A DNA stretch of 14,610 nt from an uncultured Christensenellaceae bacterium (lineage in GTDB: Bacteria; Bacillota; Clostridia; Christensenellales; Christensenellaceae). The position numbers were made by a program, and so were the translations under genes. Numbering within the stretch: the stretch's first letter is position 1; every line of letters begins with the position of its first letter. Under the pieces are notes generated by a model. That model did no database searches. It saw nothing but the letters and a program-made list of their open reading frames with translations, and had not been told where the DNA came from. Below, piece by piece: positions 1-9,573 of the stretch. The stretch lies in the NCBI GenBank assembly GCA_934555865.1, contig CAKTFI010000027.1:1-14610 (forward strand), written 5' to 3'.

Positions 1-1274
<1,274 letters not shown>

Positions 1275-1292
1275 CCCAGTTTTATAGAATAC

Positions 1293-1296
1293 GGAG
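1293..1296 (+). promoter_or_regulatory. Ribosome binding site fixing a TTG start for uvrA
   Basis: GGAG sits 8 bases before a TTG codon at 1305. The protein read from this TTG begins [18 protein letters not shown], which matches the normal UvrA N-terminus. No ATG lies between the uvrB stop and this conserved start, so TTG is the best start. Confidence 0.75.
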
Positions 1297-1304
1297 TACA
1301 TCCA

Positions 1305-4133
1305 TTGGAAGAATTTATCAAGATCCGCGGAGCACGGGAACACAACCTGAAAAACATCAATCTCGACCTGCCCCGCAACAAATTTATCGTTTTTACCGGG
1401 CTGTCCGGCAGTGGCAAGTCCTCTCTGGCGTTTGACACCATCTATGCCGAGGGGCAGCGCCGCTATGTCGAATCGCTCTCCTCCTATGCCCGCATGTTTT
1501 TGGGGCAGATGGAAAAGCCGGAGATGGATTCCATCGAGGGGCTCTCCCCCGCCATCTCGATCGACCAGAAGACGACCAGCCGCAACCCGCGCTCGACCGT
1601 CGGCACCGTGACCGAGATTCAGGACTACCTGCGCATCCTCTATGCGCGGGCGGGCGTGCCACACTGCACCAAATGCGGAAAACCCATCGAGCGGCAGAGC
1701 GTGGATCAGATGATCGCGCAGGTGCTCGCCCTGGGCGAGGGCACGCGCATCAACCTGATGTCCCCCGTTGTCCGCGCCAAAAAGGGAGAACACAAGAAGG
1801 TGCTGGAGGACCTGCAAAAGGGCGGCTATTCGCGCGTGCGCATTGACGGGCAGATGCACCTGTTGGAGGAGGACATTTCGCTTGGCAAGACGCTCAAGCA
1901 CACCATCGAGATCGTCGTCGACCGCCTGCGCATCCGCGAGGACATCACGCGCCGCCTCTCGGATTCTCTCGAGACCGCGCTCAAGCTGTCGGGGGGCCTG
2001 GCGATCGTGCAGGACGCCGATTCCGGCAAGGAGATGCTCTTCAACGAGAACTATTCCTGCCCGGACTGCGGCGTGAGCATCGAGGAACTGTCCCCGCGCA
2101 TGTTTTCCTTCAACAGCCCGTTCGGCGCCTGCCCGGAATGCACGGGGCTCGGCATGCTGTTGAAGATCGACGAGAGCTCCCTCGTGTCCAACCCCAACCT
2201 CTCCATCGCGGAGGGTGCGGTGCGCGTAAGCGGGTGGAATCTCTCCGCCTGGGAAAAGTGGACGAGCCAGAAGGTCCTGGCCGTAGCCAAGCATTATGGA
2301 TTTTCGGTCAACACCCCCTGGAAGGACCTTCCCGAGAGCGCGCGGCAGGTCGTGCTCTATGGTTCCGGCGACGAGGGCATCCGCGTGGAATACGAAAGCG
2401 GCGACGACAAATCCGTCTATACGCGCCCGTTCGAGGGGATCATCCCCAACTTGCAGCGACGCTTCAACGAGACCTCTTCCGAAAGCACCAAGGCGGAGAT
2501 CCAGCAATACATGTACGAATCCCCCTGCCCGGCCTGCCACGGCAAGCGCTACCGCCCGGAGACGCTGGCCGTCCGTCTGAATGGTGTCAATATCGCGGAG
2601 CTTTCCGACATGTCCATCTACAAGGCGCAGGACTTCCTGAACCACCTGGAGCTCAACGCCAAACAGCAGGCCGTGGCCGACCGCATCTTGAAGGAACTGA
2701 ACGCCCGCCTCAACTTCCTCGTGGATGTCGGGCTCGGCTACCTCACGCTCTCGCGGTCTGCCGTCACGCTGTCCGGCGGCGAGGCGCAGCGCATCCGCCT
2801 GGCCACGCAGATCGGCTCCGGCCTGGTCGGCGTGCTCTATATCCTAGATGAGCCGTCCATCGGCCTGCATCAGCGCGACAACGCCAAGCTGCTGCGCACG
2901 CTCAAAAACCTGCGCGACCTCGGCAATACCCTGATCGTCGTCGAACATGACGAGGACACCATGCGCGAGTCCGACTTTATCGTAGACATCGGCCCGGGCG
3001 CGGGGGCGCACGGCGGCGAAGTTGTCGCGGCCGGCCCGCCCGCGGAGATCGCGAAAAACACGCACTCCATCACCGGCGATTACTTATCCGGGCGCAAGCG
3101 CATCGCCGTCCCCTCGCACCGCCGTCCCTGCGAAAACGGCTTTATCGAAGTCAAGGGCGCCGCAGAAAACAATTTGAAGCACATCGACGCCGCCTTCCCG
3201 CTCGGCGTCATCACCGCCGTGACCGGTGTCTCGGGGAGCGGGAAATCCTCGCTCGTCAACCAGATCCTCTATAAGGCCGCGGCCAAGCAGATCAACGGGT
3301 CCAAGGACCGCCCCGGCAAGTTCGACGAAATCCTGGGACTGGACAAGATCGACAAGGTCGTCAACATCGACCAGTCCCCCATCGGCCGGACGCCGCGCTC
3401 CAACCCGGCGACCTATACCGGCGTGTTCGACCACATCCGCGACCTGTTCGCACTGACGGCGGACGCCAAGGCGCGCGGATATACCAAGGGGCGCTTTTCC
3501 TTCAATGTCAAGGGCGGTCGCTGCGAGGCCTGCAAGGGCGACGGCATCATCCAGATCGGCATGAGCTTCCTGCCCGATGTATATGTCCCCTGCGAGGTCT
3601 GCAAGGGCATGCGCTATACCCGCGAGACGCTGGAGGTGCGCTATAAGGGCAAGAACATCTACGAGGTGTTGGATATGACCGTCGAGGAGGCCTATGACTT
3701 CTTCAAGAACATCCCCAAGATCGAACCGATCCTGCGGGTGCTTAAGGATGTCGGCCTCACCTATATCAAGCTCGGCCAGCCCTCGACGACGCTGTCGGGC
3801 GGCGAGGCGCAGCGCATCAAGCTCGCGACCTACCTCTCCCGCCGGCAGACGGGCAAGACGCTGTTCATCCTGGACGAGCCGACAACCGGCCTGCATTCGC
3901 ACGATGTCAAAAAGCTCATCGGCATCATCGACCGCCTGGCGGATTATGGCAACACGGTGGTCGTCATCGAGCACAACCTGGATGTCATCAAGTGCGCCGA
4001 CTACATCCTCGACCTCGGCCCGGAAGGCGGCGATGCCGGCGGGCGGATCGTCGTCACCGGCACGCCCGAGCAGGTCGCCAAAAACAAGAAGAGCGCGACC
4101 GGGCAATTCCTGGCAAAGGTGCTGCGCATATGA
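1305..4133 (+). CDS. uvrA: UvrABC excinuclease subunit A (damage-recognition ATPase)
   Basis: UvrA dimerises, scans DNA for bulky lesions and hands them to UvrB. The 942-residue length is normal. There are two ABC-type ATPase halves. The first has Walker [10 protein letters not shown] (about residues 32-40), signature [12 protein letters not shown] (from 489) and Walker [11 protein letters not shown]. The second has Walker [10 protein letters not shown] (about 641-649), signature [12 protein letters not shown] (from 830) and [10 protein letters not shown]. Zinc-binding cysteine pairs are visible at C121/C124, in CPDCG...CPECTGLG of the first half, and in CEACKGDG...CEVCKG of the second half. 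Start codon is TTG. The stop codon overlaps the ATG of the following lipoprotein gene (ATATGA), suggesting translational coupling. No own promoter is evident in the 30-base gap after uvrB, so the two are probably co-transcribed. Confidence 0.98.
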   Translation: MEEFIKIRGAREHNLKNINLDLPRNKFIVFTGLSGSGKSSLAFDTIYAEGQRRYVESLSSYARMFLGQMEKPEMDSIEGLSPAISIDQKTTSRNPRSTVGTVTEIQDYLRILYARAGVPHCTKCGKPIERQSVDQMIAQVLALGEGTRINLMSPVVRAKKGEHKKVLEDLQKGGYSRVRIDGQMHLLEEDISLGKTLKHTIEIVVDRLRIREDITRRLSDSLETALKLSGGLAIVQDADSGKEMLFNENYSCPDCGVSIEELSPRMFSFNSPFGACPECTGLGMLLKIDESSLVSNPNLSIAEGAVRVSGWNLSAWEKWTSQKVLAVAKHYGFSVNTPWKDLPESARQVVLYGSGDEGIRVEYESGDDKSVYTRPFEGIIPNLQRRFNETSSESTKAEIQQYMYESPCPACHGKRYRPETLAVRLNGVNIAELSDMSIYKAQDFLNHLELNAKQQAVADRILKELNARLNFLVDVGLGYLTLSRSAVTLSGGEAQRIRLATQIGSGLVGVLYILDEPSIGLHQRDNAKLLRTLKNLRDLGNTLIVVEHDEDTMRESDFIVDIGPGAGAHGGEVVAAGPPAEIAKNTHSITGDYLSGRKRIAVPSHRRPCENGFIEVKGAAENNLKHIDAAFPLGVITAVTGVSGSGKSSLVNQILYKAAAKQINGSKDRPGKFDEILGLDKIDKVVNIDQSPIGRTPRSNPATYTGVFDHIRDLFALTADAKARGYTKGRFSFNVKGGRCEACKGDGIIQIGMSFLPDVYVPCEVCKGMRYTRETLEVRYKGKNIYEVLDMTVEEAYDFFKNIPKIEPILRVLKDVGLTYIKLGQPSTTLSGGEAQRIKLATYLSRRQTGKTLFILDEPTTGLHSHDVKKLIGIIDRLADYGNTVVVIEHNLDVIKCADYILDLGPEGGDAGGRIVVTGTPEQVAKNKKSATGQFLAKVLRI

Positions 4134-4759
4134 GGCGGCGCATTCTCTGCCTCGCCGTCTGCGCGGCGCTGCTTTTCTGCCTGTGCGGCTGCCAAAAAAG
4201 CCGACTTTCCGCCTTTGCCGACGAGGAGGCCTTGCTTACCGTGGATGGACAGCCGGTCCTGACGGCGCTGGACTTCCGCCGCCTGCGGACGCAGCAGGCC
4301 GTTTCGCACGATATTTTGGATACCGACCTGCCTAAGGAAAAGGCCGCGTTCATCGCGCAGGCGGAGATCGCGCTGCTCTCCTTCTTTGCACAGGAATACG
4401 GCCTGTCCTATGACCGCGCCGCCGTCGAACAGGAATACGACGCGCATCTGCTGGAGATCCAGGACACCGACCTATACGGCGATGAGCTGCGCTTTTCCAC
4501 GACGCTGCAGGCCGCGCTCGGCATGGACGCGGATGCCTACCGCACCTGGAGCGTAGACGAGGCGTGCAAGGACTACGACATCCAGGAGCTGCTGAACGAC
4601 ATCGCGTCGCTGTATTCGCACATTTCGGATGCCGAAACGCTGCGCGAGCTTTTGCAGCAGAACCTGCTGCACCTTGTGGAGATCCACGAGGTGGAGATCG
4701 CCTATCCCGGCGTATCTCTTCAAAATCTGACCTTTTGGGACTTGCTTTTGCAAAATTAG
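4130..4759 (+). CDS. Small lipoprotein with SurA-N-like segment, coupled to uvrA
   Basis: This is a 209-residue protein with a classic lipoprotein signal: MRRR, a hydrophobic stretch (residues 5-19) and the lipobox LCGC with the lipidated Cys at 21. It should be exported and anchored to the outer face of the membrane. Residues 35-53 ([19 protein letters not shown]) resemble the start of SurA/PrsA-type chaperone N-domains, which usually read VATVNGxxIT. The rest is predicted mostly helical and acidic. No parvulin PPIase domain follows, as the protein is too short for one. The ATG at 4130 was chosen because it gives the signal peptide exactly and overlaps the uvrA stop by 4 bases, with AAAGGTG about 8 bases upstream. 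The frame is open further upstream but only inside uvrA. Its function is unknown; a trigger-factor/SurA-like helical chaperone fold is an inference from one motif. Confidence 0.85.
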   Translation: MRRRILCLAVCAALLFCLCGCQKSRLSAFADEEALLTVDGQPVLTALDFRRLRTQQAVSHDILDTDLPKEKAAFIAQAEIALLSFFAQEYGLSYDRAAVEQEYDAHLLEIQDTDLYGDELRFSTTLQAALGMDADAYRTWSVDEACKDYDIQELLNDIASLYSHISDAETLRELLQQNLLHLVEIHEVEIAYPGVSLQNLTFWDLLLQN

Positions 4760-4768
4760 GAGGCGACT

Positions 4769-5596
4769 ATGGCTGTTTCTCTTCGCGAAATCACCTGCTT
4801 TGTCTTTGATATGGACGGCACGATCAATCTGGGCGATACGCTGATCCCCGGCGCCAAGGAGCTCATCGCGCTGCTGCGCTCGCAGGGGCGGAAGTTCTTT
4901 TTCTTCACCAACAACTCCTCCCGCTCGCCCGAAGCGTATGTCCAAAAGCTCACCCGCCTGGGCTTTTCCGGGATGACCCGGCAGCACATCCTGACCTCCG
5001 GCGATGTGATGATCCACTACCTGAAGACGCACTTCGGCCCCGCGCCGTATGTCTATCTGGCCGGGACGCCGGAGCTGGAGGCGCAGTTCCGGGACGCGGG
5101 TATATACCTCTGCTCTGCGCACGAGGCTCTCCCCCCGCAGGCGGCTGTGCTGGGCTTTGATACGACCTTTGACTTTGCCAAGGCAGATGCGCTCTGCCGC
5201 TACATTTCCGCTGGAGCGCCCTTCCTCGCGACCAACATCGACCGCGTCTGCCCGTTGGAGGGTGGCGCCTATCTGCCCGATTGCGGCTCGATGGCGCGCA
5301 TGATCGCGCACGCGACCGGCGTGGAGCCCAAATTCACCGGGAAGCCCTTCCGCGAGACGGTGGACTTCATCCTAAACGCCGCTGGAACGCCGCCCGAGAC
5401 GACGGCCATCGTCGGCGACCGGCTGTACACCGACATTGCCACCGCCGCGGCCGGTGGGATCGTCGGCATCGCCGTGCTCTCCGGCGAGGTGACGCGCGCC
5501 GAGATCGACGCGCAGCAGGACATCCGGCCGGACTACATCTTAGACAGCGTGGCGGACATCGCCGCCGCCCTGCGGGAGGACACGCATGCCGAGTGA
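4769..5596 (+). CDS. HAD-superfamily (IIA, NagD-like) phosphatase
   Basis: A 275-residue cytosolic Mg-dependent phosphatase of the NagD / 4-nitrophenylphosphatase group. All four HAD motifs are visible: motif I DMDGT with nucleophile D14 and acid/base D16; motif II TNNSS at 47-51; motif III K192 in FTGKPF; and motif IV GDRLYTD at 216-222. The long segment between motifs II and III is the C2-type cap. Substrate cannot be read from sequence; relatives act on nucleotides, sugar phosphates or glycolytic side products. AGGAGG (4758-4763) overlaps the previous stop and sits 5 bases before the ATG. Its 3' end overlaps tadA by 11 bases. Context suggests simple operon membership rather than a specific repair role. 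Confidence 0.93.
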   Translation: MAVSLREITCFVFDMDGTINLGDTLIPGAKELIALLRSQGRKFFFFTNNSSRSPEAYVQKLTRLGFSGMTRQHILTSGDVMIHYLKTHFGPAPYVYLAGTPELEAQFRDAGIYLCSAHEALPPQAAVLGFDTTFDFAKADALCRYISAGAPFLATNIDRVCPLEGGAYLPDCGSMARMIAHATGVEPKFTGKPFRETVDFILNAAGTPPETTAIVGDRLYTDIATAAAGGIVGIAVLSGEVTRAEIDAQQDIRPDYILDSVADIAAALREDTHAE

Positions 5597-6080
5597 CGCA
5601 GAAAGATTTATGGAGGCCGCCTTTGCGGAGGCCATGAAGGCGCGCATGATCGACGAAGTGCCGGTAGGCGCCGTCATCGTCTATGAGGGCAAGATCATTG
5701 CCCGCGCGCACAACCGGCGCGAGACCAAAAAGAACCCCTGTGCGCATGCCGAGCTGCTGGCCATCCTGAAGGCTGCCAAAAAGCTCAAGAGCTGGCGGCT
5801 CTCCGGCGCGGAGCTCTATGTCACGCTGGAGCCCTGCCCCATGTGCGCCGGAGCGATCATCAACGCCCGGCTGGACCGTGTCTATTATGGCGCGTCCGAC
5901 CCCAAGGCCGGCGCCTTCGGCAGCCTTATCGATCTCAACGCCGTGGGGCTCAACCACCGCCCGGAGGTGATCGGCGGCGTATTGCAGGAAAAGTGCTCGC
6001 TCATCCTGAAGGAATATTTCTCCGCCAAACGGCAGGAGAAAAAGCGGCAGAAGCAGCAGAGCGCCCAAGACGAGGCATAA
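5586..6080 (+). CDS. tadA: tRNA-specific adenosine deaminase
   Basis: TadA converts adenosine 34 of tRNA-Arg(ACG) to inosine, allowing wobble decoding. The 164-residue protein has the zinc-deaminase signature: HAE with Zn ligand H54 and catalytic E56, then EPCPMCAGAI with Zn ligands C84 and C87. PVGAVIV near residue 26 and the motif NPCAHAE are typical of TadA rather than of cytidine deaminases. The C-terminus is extended, basic and charged (about residues 147-164), probably for RNA contact. GGAGG at 5575-5579 inside the HAD gene precedes the ATG by 6 bases. In many Clostridia tadA is followed by the SRP RNA and dnaX. Here it is the last gene before a terminator, and I found no SRP RNA core motif downstream. 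Confidence 0.96.
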   Translation: MPSDAERFMEAAFAEAMKARMIDEVPVGAVIVYEGKIIARAHNRRETKKNPCAHAELLAILKAAKKLKSWRLSGAELYVTLEPCPMCAGAIINARLDRVYYGASDPKAGAFGSLIDLNAVGLNHRPEVIGGVLQEKCSLILKEYFSAKRQEKKRQKQQSAQDEA

Positions 6081-6193
6081 GGCAGGACCTGCCGTTCTCT
6101 CTAAACCAAATCGCCTGCCTGCGCATACCGGCCTCTATTCCGCAAAGGCTGCGCACCGCTTGCGCAAAGGCGCACCAAATTCTCAGATAGATA
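6081..6193. other. Intergenic stretch after tadA, no gene recognised
   Basis: The 3' untranslated region between the tadA stop and the terminator. It starts with a short hairpin (GGCAG, 3-base loop, CTGCC at 6081-6093). I looked for the SRP RNA core (GGTCAGG...GGAAGGAAGCAGCC type) on both strands and did not see it. Confidence 0.4.
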
Positions 6194-6237
6194 AAAAAAG
6201 CAGAAGGCGCTCTTGTGAGCATTCCTTCTGCTTTTTT
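6194..6237. terminator. Bidirectional Rho-independent terminator
   Basis: AAAAAAGCAGAAGG (6194-6207) pairs with CCTTCTGCTTTTTT (6224-6237). Inside this is a second stem, GCTC (6209-6212) with GAGC (6217-6220), closing a TTGT loop. A-tract on one side and T-tract on the other make it work in both directions. It ends the uvrB-tadA operon on + and probably the methyltransferase-GNAT transcript on -. Confidence 0.93.
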
Positions 6238-6534
6238 GTTGTCCTCTGCGGCTTGGGGCAAGGCGATTCCGCCAAGGGCGCATGCCGAAGACTGCCGGAT
6301 GTTCCCCCCGAAATCCGCCAACGCCAATGTCATCCGGTGCCAATCCCCTCCTCCGCGTTTTTTGCGCGCGGCATCGCCCGTTTGGACAGCCAACTGCGCC
6401 CGCCTTTGCATCATAACGCCGCTTCATGAGGGATCCGCGCCGCGGGCAGCCGACATCTTGGGATAGTCCCGCTTCCCGACAGCCCGATGCGCGGCCGCGC
6501 GCAAGGGGGCAGTGCATCTCTTCACCGCCTCGCA
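6238..6534. other. Gene-poor 297-base spacer
   Basis: The stretch lies between the terminator and the stop of the GNAT gene. Several open frames cross it on both strands, but their translations are Arg/Ala/Pro-rich, match no family I know and run through the terminator or into neighbours. On the minus strand GGAGGAGG stands about 11-14 bases before an ATG, but the frame reads straight through the terminator, so I do not call it. It could be a remnant of a decayed gene or the 3' UTR of the GNAT transcript. Confidence 0.5.
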
Positions 6535-6978
6535 TCAAGGCAATTTTTTCGTGTAATAGTGGCGCTTCCCCGTGTATGGATAATCTTCGAGGGAAAACAC
6601 CTCCTGGTAGCCATGCTTTTGGTAAAATGCGGGCGCCTGAAAGGAAAAAGTGTCCACAAACGCATATTTGCAGCCGCGCCGTTTGGCCTCCTCCTCCGCA
6701 GCCGCCAGCAGCCGGCTCCCGATCCCCTGGCCTCTGCGCGATTCGCAGACGAACAGATAGCGGATGCAGAGCCAATTGCCAAAGGTCTCTCCCGTGAGTC
6801 CGGCCAATTTTTTGCCCCGCTCGTCTTCCAGGAAGACGCCGAGGGGTACATTTGGGGACGCTTCGCGGTGCGCGAGGTTGTATGCCTTTAGCATCGTGTG
6901 GATCTCTTCGACATCGCGCGCATCTCCGTCGCTGGTTATGCGGAACGCTCCGCCGCCAAATGGATCTGTGTTCTTCAT
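6535..6978 (-). CDS. GNAT-family N-acetyltransferase
   Basis: A 147-residue cytosolic acetyl-CoA-dependent acetyltransferase. Motif A, the pyrophosphate-binding RRGQGIG, is at residues 81-87, preceded by the beta-4 strand [10 protein letters not shown]. The FYQKHGYQ motif B region is near 118-125. Substrate is unknown; the GNAT fold covers small molecules, antibiotics, polyamines and protein N-termini. AAGGAG (6986-6991) is 7 bases before the ATG. The ATG overlaps the stop of the methyltransferase gene (ATGA, 6975-6978), so the two are almost certainly translated from one mRNA. The nearest terminator in its direction is at 6194-6237, about 300 bases downstream. Confidence 0.93.
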   Translation of the reverse strand: MKNTDPFGGGAFRITSDGDARDVEEIHTMLKAYNLAHREASPNVPLGVFLEDERGKKLAGLTGETFGNWLCIRYLFVCESRRGQGIGSRLLAAAEEEAKRRGCKYAFVDTFSFQAPAFYQKHGYQEVFSLEDYPYTGKRHYYTKKLP

Positions 6979-7892
6979 GTATTTTCTCCTTTCCTGACAG
7001 CGAGACAGTATTGTACATGCTCAAAGGCCTTCATCTCCGCCCCGGCCCTGTCGATGATCTCCCGTTGGATGTCCTCCGGCGTCAGCAGCTCATAGATCAG
7101 AAAGCCGTGCTTTTCCAGCAACCGTTCGAGCTCTTTATAGGAAAACGCCGACTGCATCGGCTCGCCACCCGCCTTTGCCATCCTGACGGTGTTCTGCACG
7201 CGCCTTTCGGTCGCTTCAAAAAAGCGCTCATCCGGATAGTCGAACACGAGCGAGCTGCCGTCCGCACAGAGCGCGGAAAGGTCCGCAAGCGTTTTCTCGA
7301 TCGCCTCTACTGAAAGGTAATAGGTCACGCCGAGCCAGGAGAAAAAGGTCTTGGCGGACGGAACAAAGCCGCCGGAGATCAGGCGTTCCCGCAGGCTGTC
7401 GCTTGTAAAATCCACGGGAACGAAGGTGAGGTTTTCGGGAACCGCCCAACCGGCACGAGCGATGCGCGCCCGCTTGTCCGCCTGCGTCAAGGGGTGATCG
7501 ACCTCGAATACCCTGTGCGTTGCCAAGAACTCCTCTTCCCGAAAGGCGAAGGTGTCCAGCCCCGCGCCGAGTATGACATATTGCTCTGTGCCGGTCAGGG
7601 CGGCAGCCCGCAGCGCCTGTTCCGTATAGGCCGCCCGGCAGAGCGGCGACGGCGCGATATGGACATTGACAAGCCTGCGTAGCAGCTCCCCCGGCGCCTG
7701 CGTTGCCGGGTCGAGCTCCGGCTCAAAGAACTGCGCTCCGCCGAGGAGGTACCCCTGCACGGCGGCATATTCTTCTGCCGTCATCAAGTCTTTGGTCAGC
7801 CGATCCGCAAACACCGGATGTTCCTCATTTTCCGCATGAAACGCCCGCCCAAACGAACTCATCAGGGCGGTCATGCTCGCTTTGTCCTTCAT
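6975..7892 (-). CDS. SAM-dependent methyltransferase, leucine carboxyl methyltransferase (LCMT/COG3315) type
   Basis: A 305-residue class I methyltransferase. The SAM-binding motif I is [14 protein letters not shown] (residues 105-118). The acidic strand-2 end is VFEVDHP (128-134), followed by QADKRARI, a hallmark of the LCMT / TIGR00027-like group. GVTYYLS (188-194) is the conserved motif after strand 4. Relatives methylate carboxyl or hydroxyl groups of small molecules, including in polyketide pathways; the substrate here cannot be told. The ATG at 7892 was chosen over an in-frame ATG 14 codons upstream, because AGGAGG stands 7 bases before it and nothing similar precedes the longer form. 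The 3' end overlaps the GNAT gene by 4 bases. It follows the CPBP protease gene by 142 bases on the same strand with no convincing terminator or promoter in the gap. Confidence 0.9.
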   Translation of the reverse strand: MKDKASMTALMSSFGRAFHAENEEHPVFADRLTKDLMTAEEYAAVQGYLLGGAQFFEPELDPATQAPGELLRRLVNVHIAPSPLCRAAYTEQALRAAALTGTEQYVILGAGLDTFAFREEEFLATHRVFEVDHPLTQADKRARIARAGWAVPENLTFVPVDFTSDSLRERLISGGFVPSAKTFFSWLGVTYYLSVEAIEKTLADLSALCADGSSLVFDYPDERFFEATERRVQNTVRMAKAGGEPMQSAFSYKELERLLEKHGFLIYELLTPEDIQREIIDRAGAEMKAFEHVQYCLAVRKGENT

Positions 7893-7899
7893 TCTTTTC

Positions 7900-7905
7900 C
7901 CTCCT
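7900..7905 (-). promoter_or_regulatory. Ribosome binding site deciding the methyltransferase start
   Basis: On the minus strand AGGAGG is followed by 7 bases and ATG (first base 7892). This places the start at [10 protein letters not shown] and argues against the longer in-frame start at 7934. Confidence 0.85.
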
Positions 7906-8034
7906 ATGCTTTGTTCCCTATTTCTTCCTTCCAACGATGCCCAAAGCAGCGCTGCCTGGGTGCAGGTGCGTCTCCCCTGCCCCGTGTCTGCAAATGCGCG
8001 GTTGTCCCGCCTCCCTACGCAGCTCCTGCGCGCA

Positions 8035-8787
8035 TCAGGCGCCGGCCTTTTCGCTCTCCCATCGATTCTCCGGCAGCGTTTTGGTGAGAACCAGCGTATA
8101 GGCGACCGTAAGGACGATCAAAATCCCGATATGGAGCAGGTGCCTTTCCTCGCTAAGCCCCGCATCATTGGCAAAGGTGCTGAGGATGTTGATGGCGGCG
8201 TGGACGAGGATGCAGGGGAGTAGGCTGCCGCCGCGGCATAAAATCGTGACCAGCAAAAAGCCGACCGCGACCGCAAAGGCGATCTGGCACAGGTTCTCTG
8301 CCAGGTCCATGCCGCTGCCGTTGAAGAGGTTGACGATATGTCCGACGCCGAAGGTCACGCTCGAGATGACAACGGCGGGTTTTACACTATTCTTTGCGAT
8401 GGCCGCAAACAAGAGCCCGCGGAAGATCACTTCCTCCAAGAATCCGACGCAGAGCATACACACGATATGGCAAACCGTCCCCAGCAGCGAGTAATTGCAT
8501 GCGGCGCCGTTCCAGAGATTTCCCGACGCCAGGATGACAAGCGGCACATAGTAAAGAAAGCGCCGGGCAGGGAGCGGCGGCTTGCAAAGCCCATATCGCT
8601 TCTGCAGGTTGTTCTTTCGGATAAAGGCAAACAGGACAGCCGCCTGCAGGATGCAGAAACCGGCGCTTGCCGCGTATTCGACCCCGATCCTTTGATTGAG
8701 CGGGTTTGCCAGGGATTGCAGAACGCAGTAGCTCACGATCCACGCGATGGCAAAGGTCAGTTCGTTTTTCTCATAGAGTTTTTTCAT
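8035..8787 (-). CDS. CPBP-family (CAAX-like) intramembrane metalloprotease
   Basis: A 250-residue polytopic membrane protein with several hydrophobic segments (about 11-28, 41-56, 79-90, 103-117, 125-145, 167-184 and 217-235). It carries the CPBP (Abi/Rce1-like) active-site motifs: EEVIFRG with E118, E119 and R123; FGVGH with F146 and H150; and HAAIN with H196 and N200. So it is expected to be catalytically intact in the membrane. In Bacillota such proteins include bacteriocin immunity and maturation factors and many of unknown role. Its ATG overlaps the TetR stop by 4 bases, so it is the direct partner of that regulator. No peptide precursor or ABC transporter is seen next to it, which gives no support for a bacteriocin locus. 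Confidence 0.92.
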   Translation of the reverse strand: MKKLYEKNELTFAIAWIVSYCVLQSLANPLNQRIGVEYAASAGFCILQAAVLFAFIRKNNLQKRYGLCKPPLPARRFLYYVPLVILASGNLWNGAACNYSLLGTVCHIVCMLCVGFLEEVIFRGLLFAAIAKNSVKPAVVISSVTFGVGHIVNLFNGSGMDLAENLCQIAFAVAVGFLLVTILCRGGSLLPCILVHAAINILSTFANDAGLSEERHLLHIGILIVLTVAYTLVLTKTLPENRWESEKAGA

Positions 8788-9356
8788 CTCGTTTCCTCCT
8801 GTGCTGCCAAGATTGCTCCCCGATAGGCCTGTTCCAGTTGGGCCTGGATCGTCTCCTCGTCGTATTGCAGGGAATTGTTGGCGATGATGCTCGCATACCC
8901 GTGCGCAAACAGAAAGACTGTCAAAAAGACCTTCTTCGTCTGCTCCAGGCCGACGCCCAGGGCTTTCTGCATCGCCGAAAGCACGGGGGTGAGCTCTTCG
9001 GCATCGATCAGCGCAAGCAGCGTCGCTCCCTCAAAGAAATCCGACTGAAACAGGAAGCGGAACAAATGCGGCTCCTCGATGGCAAAGCGGATATAATTCA
9101 GCCCGATCCCCAGCATCCCGCCCTGGGAAGGACGCTGCAGGTTCATCAGGTATTCCGAATGGTAACGATCCACTTTCGCATAGACCGTCCGCTTCAGCGC
9201 TTCGATCGTCGCGAAATGGTACATGACGGGCTGCGTGGAGCAATGCAGCCGCGCCGATACCGTCCTCGCGTTGATGTTTTCCCCGCCCGTTTCGCGGGCA
9301 ACCGCAAAGGCCGCCTCCACGATCATTTCTTTTGTGACTTTTGCTTTCGCGGGCAT
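8784..9356 (-). CDS. TetR/AcrR-family transcriptional regulator
   Basis: A 190-residue regulator. The N-terminal helix-turn-helix is in the usual place (about residues 8-52), with the recognition region NARTVSARLHCSTQPVMYHF (29-48). The ligand-binding C-terminal domain follows (LFRFLFQSDFF around 98-108). The ATG at 9356 has AGAGGTG about 5-7 bases upstream. It is the first gene of the - strand cassette, followed by the CPBP protease with an ATGA overlap. The perfect palindrome across its own -10 box suggests that it represses itself and the protease until a ligand binds. The ligand cannot be read from sequence. Confidence 0.93.
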   Translation of the reverse strand: MPAKAKVTKEMIVEAAFAVARETGGENINARTVSARLHCSTQPVMYHFATIEALKRTVYAKVDRYHSEYLMNLQRPSQGGMLGIGLNYIRFAIEEPHLFRFLFQSDFFEGATLLALIDAEELTPVLSAMQKALGVGLEQTKKVFLTVFLFAHGYASIIANNSLQYDEETIQAQLEQAYRGAILAAQEETR

Positions 9357-9371
9357 ATGTGCACCTCTATC

Positions 9372-9386
9372 ATGTATAACTTACAT
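9372..9386. repeat. Short inverted repeat in the TetR leader
   Basis: ATGTA and TACAT flank a 5-base centre (TAACT). It lies between the predicted transcription start and the TetR ribosome binding site. It may be a second half of the operator region or just AT-rich chance. Confidence 0.35.
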
Positions 9387-9390
9387 TATT

Positions 9391-9406
9391 TATAATTCGA
9401 ATTATA
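9391..9406. promoter_or_regulatory. Palindromic operator candidate (TATAATTCGAATTATA)
   Basis: A 16-base perfect palindrome that contains the -10 box of the TetR promoter. Repressor bound here would block RNA polymerase. Location and symmetry are those of TetR-family operators; binding is inferred. Confidence 0.7.
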
Positions 9407-9429
9407 TATCAGGAAACAGAACTTGTCAA
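9401..9429 (-). promoter_or_regulatory. Consensus sigma-70/sigma-A promoter of the TetR-CPBP operon
   Basis: On the minus strand TTGACA (9424-9429), a 17-base spacer and TATAAT (9401-9406) give a perfect match to the consensus. Transcription should start near 9394, leaving a leader of roughly 40 bases. A promoter this strong usually needs a repressor, which fits the overlapping palindrome. Confidence 0.9.
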
Positions 9430-9458
9430 CCCGGCCGGGACAAAATCTATCGGCCTTC

Positions 9459-9486
9459 AAAAACGGCAGGCTTCCTTTCCTCTGCC
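9459..9486 (-). terminator. Weak terminator-like hairpin (third of three)
   Basis: In the minus direction GGCAG and CTGCC form a 5-base-pair stem with a 12-base loop, followed by a G and T5. The stem is short, so it is likely weak alone. Confidence 0.4.
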
Positions 9487-9510
9487 CCCGCCTTGCCCTG
9501 ACGCGAGATC

Positions 9511-9539
9511 AAAAACCGTGGCTTGGACTGCAACCACGG
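9511..9539 (-). terminator. Rho-independent terminator (second of three)
   Basis: CCGTGG (9516-9521) pairs with CCACGG (9534-9539), and TTG with CAA extends the stem past a bulged base; the loop is 5 bases. On the minus strand the stem is followed directly by T5. Confidence 0.75.
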
Positions 9540-9573
9540 GAAAGCGATCAGCGATACCCAGGCCCTCTTTACG

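Noticed and set aside
2138..2851. 237-codon open frame on the plus strand inside uvrA in another frame
   Set aside because: The overlapping UvrA frame carries conserved zinc and ATPase motifs; this frame is Arg/Pro/Gly-rich noise.
3084..4106. 340-codon open frame on the minus strand inside uvrA
   Set aside because: It is wholly antisense to the second ATPase half of UvrA, shows no family motif and has no plausible ribosome binding site.
6081..6190. Possible SRP (4.5S) RNA after tadA
   Set aside because: The conserved core around GGTCAGG and GGAAGGAAGCAGC is not present on either strand.
6101..7024. 307-codon minus-strand open frame overlapping the GNAT gene
   Set aside because: It overlaps the GNAT gene in another frame, passes through the bidirectional terminator and has no recognisable domain.
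7905..8034. Terminator between the CPBP protease and methyltransferase genes
   Set aside because: A 5-base-pair GCAGG/CCTGC hairpin exists but has no T-tract on the minus strand.
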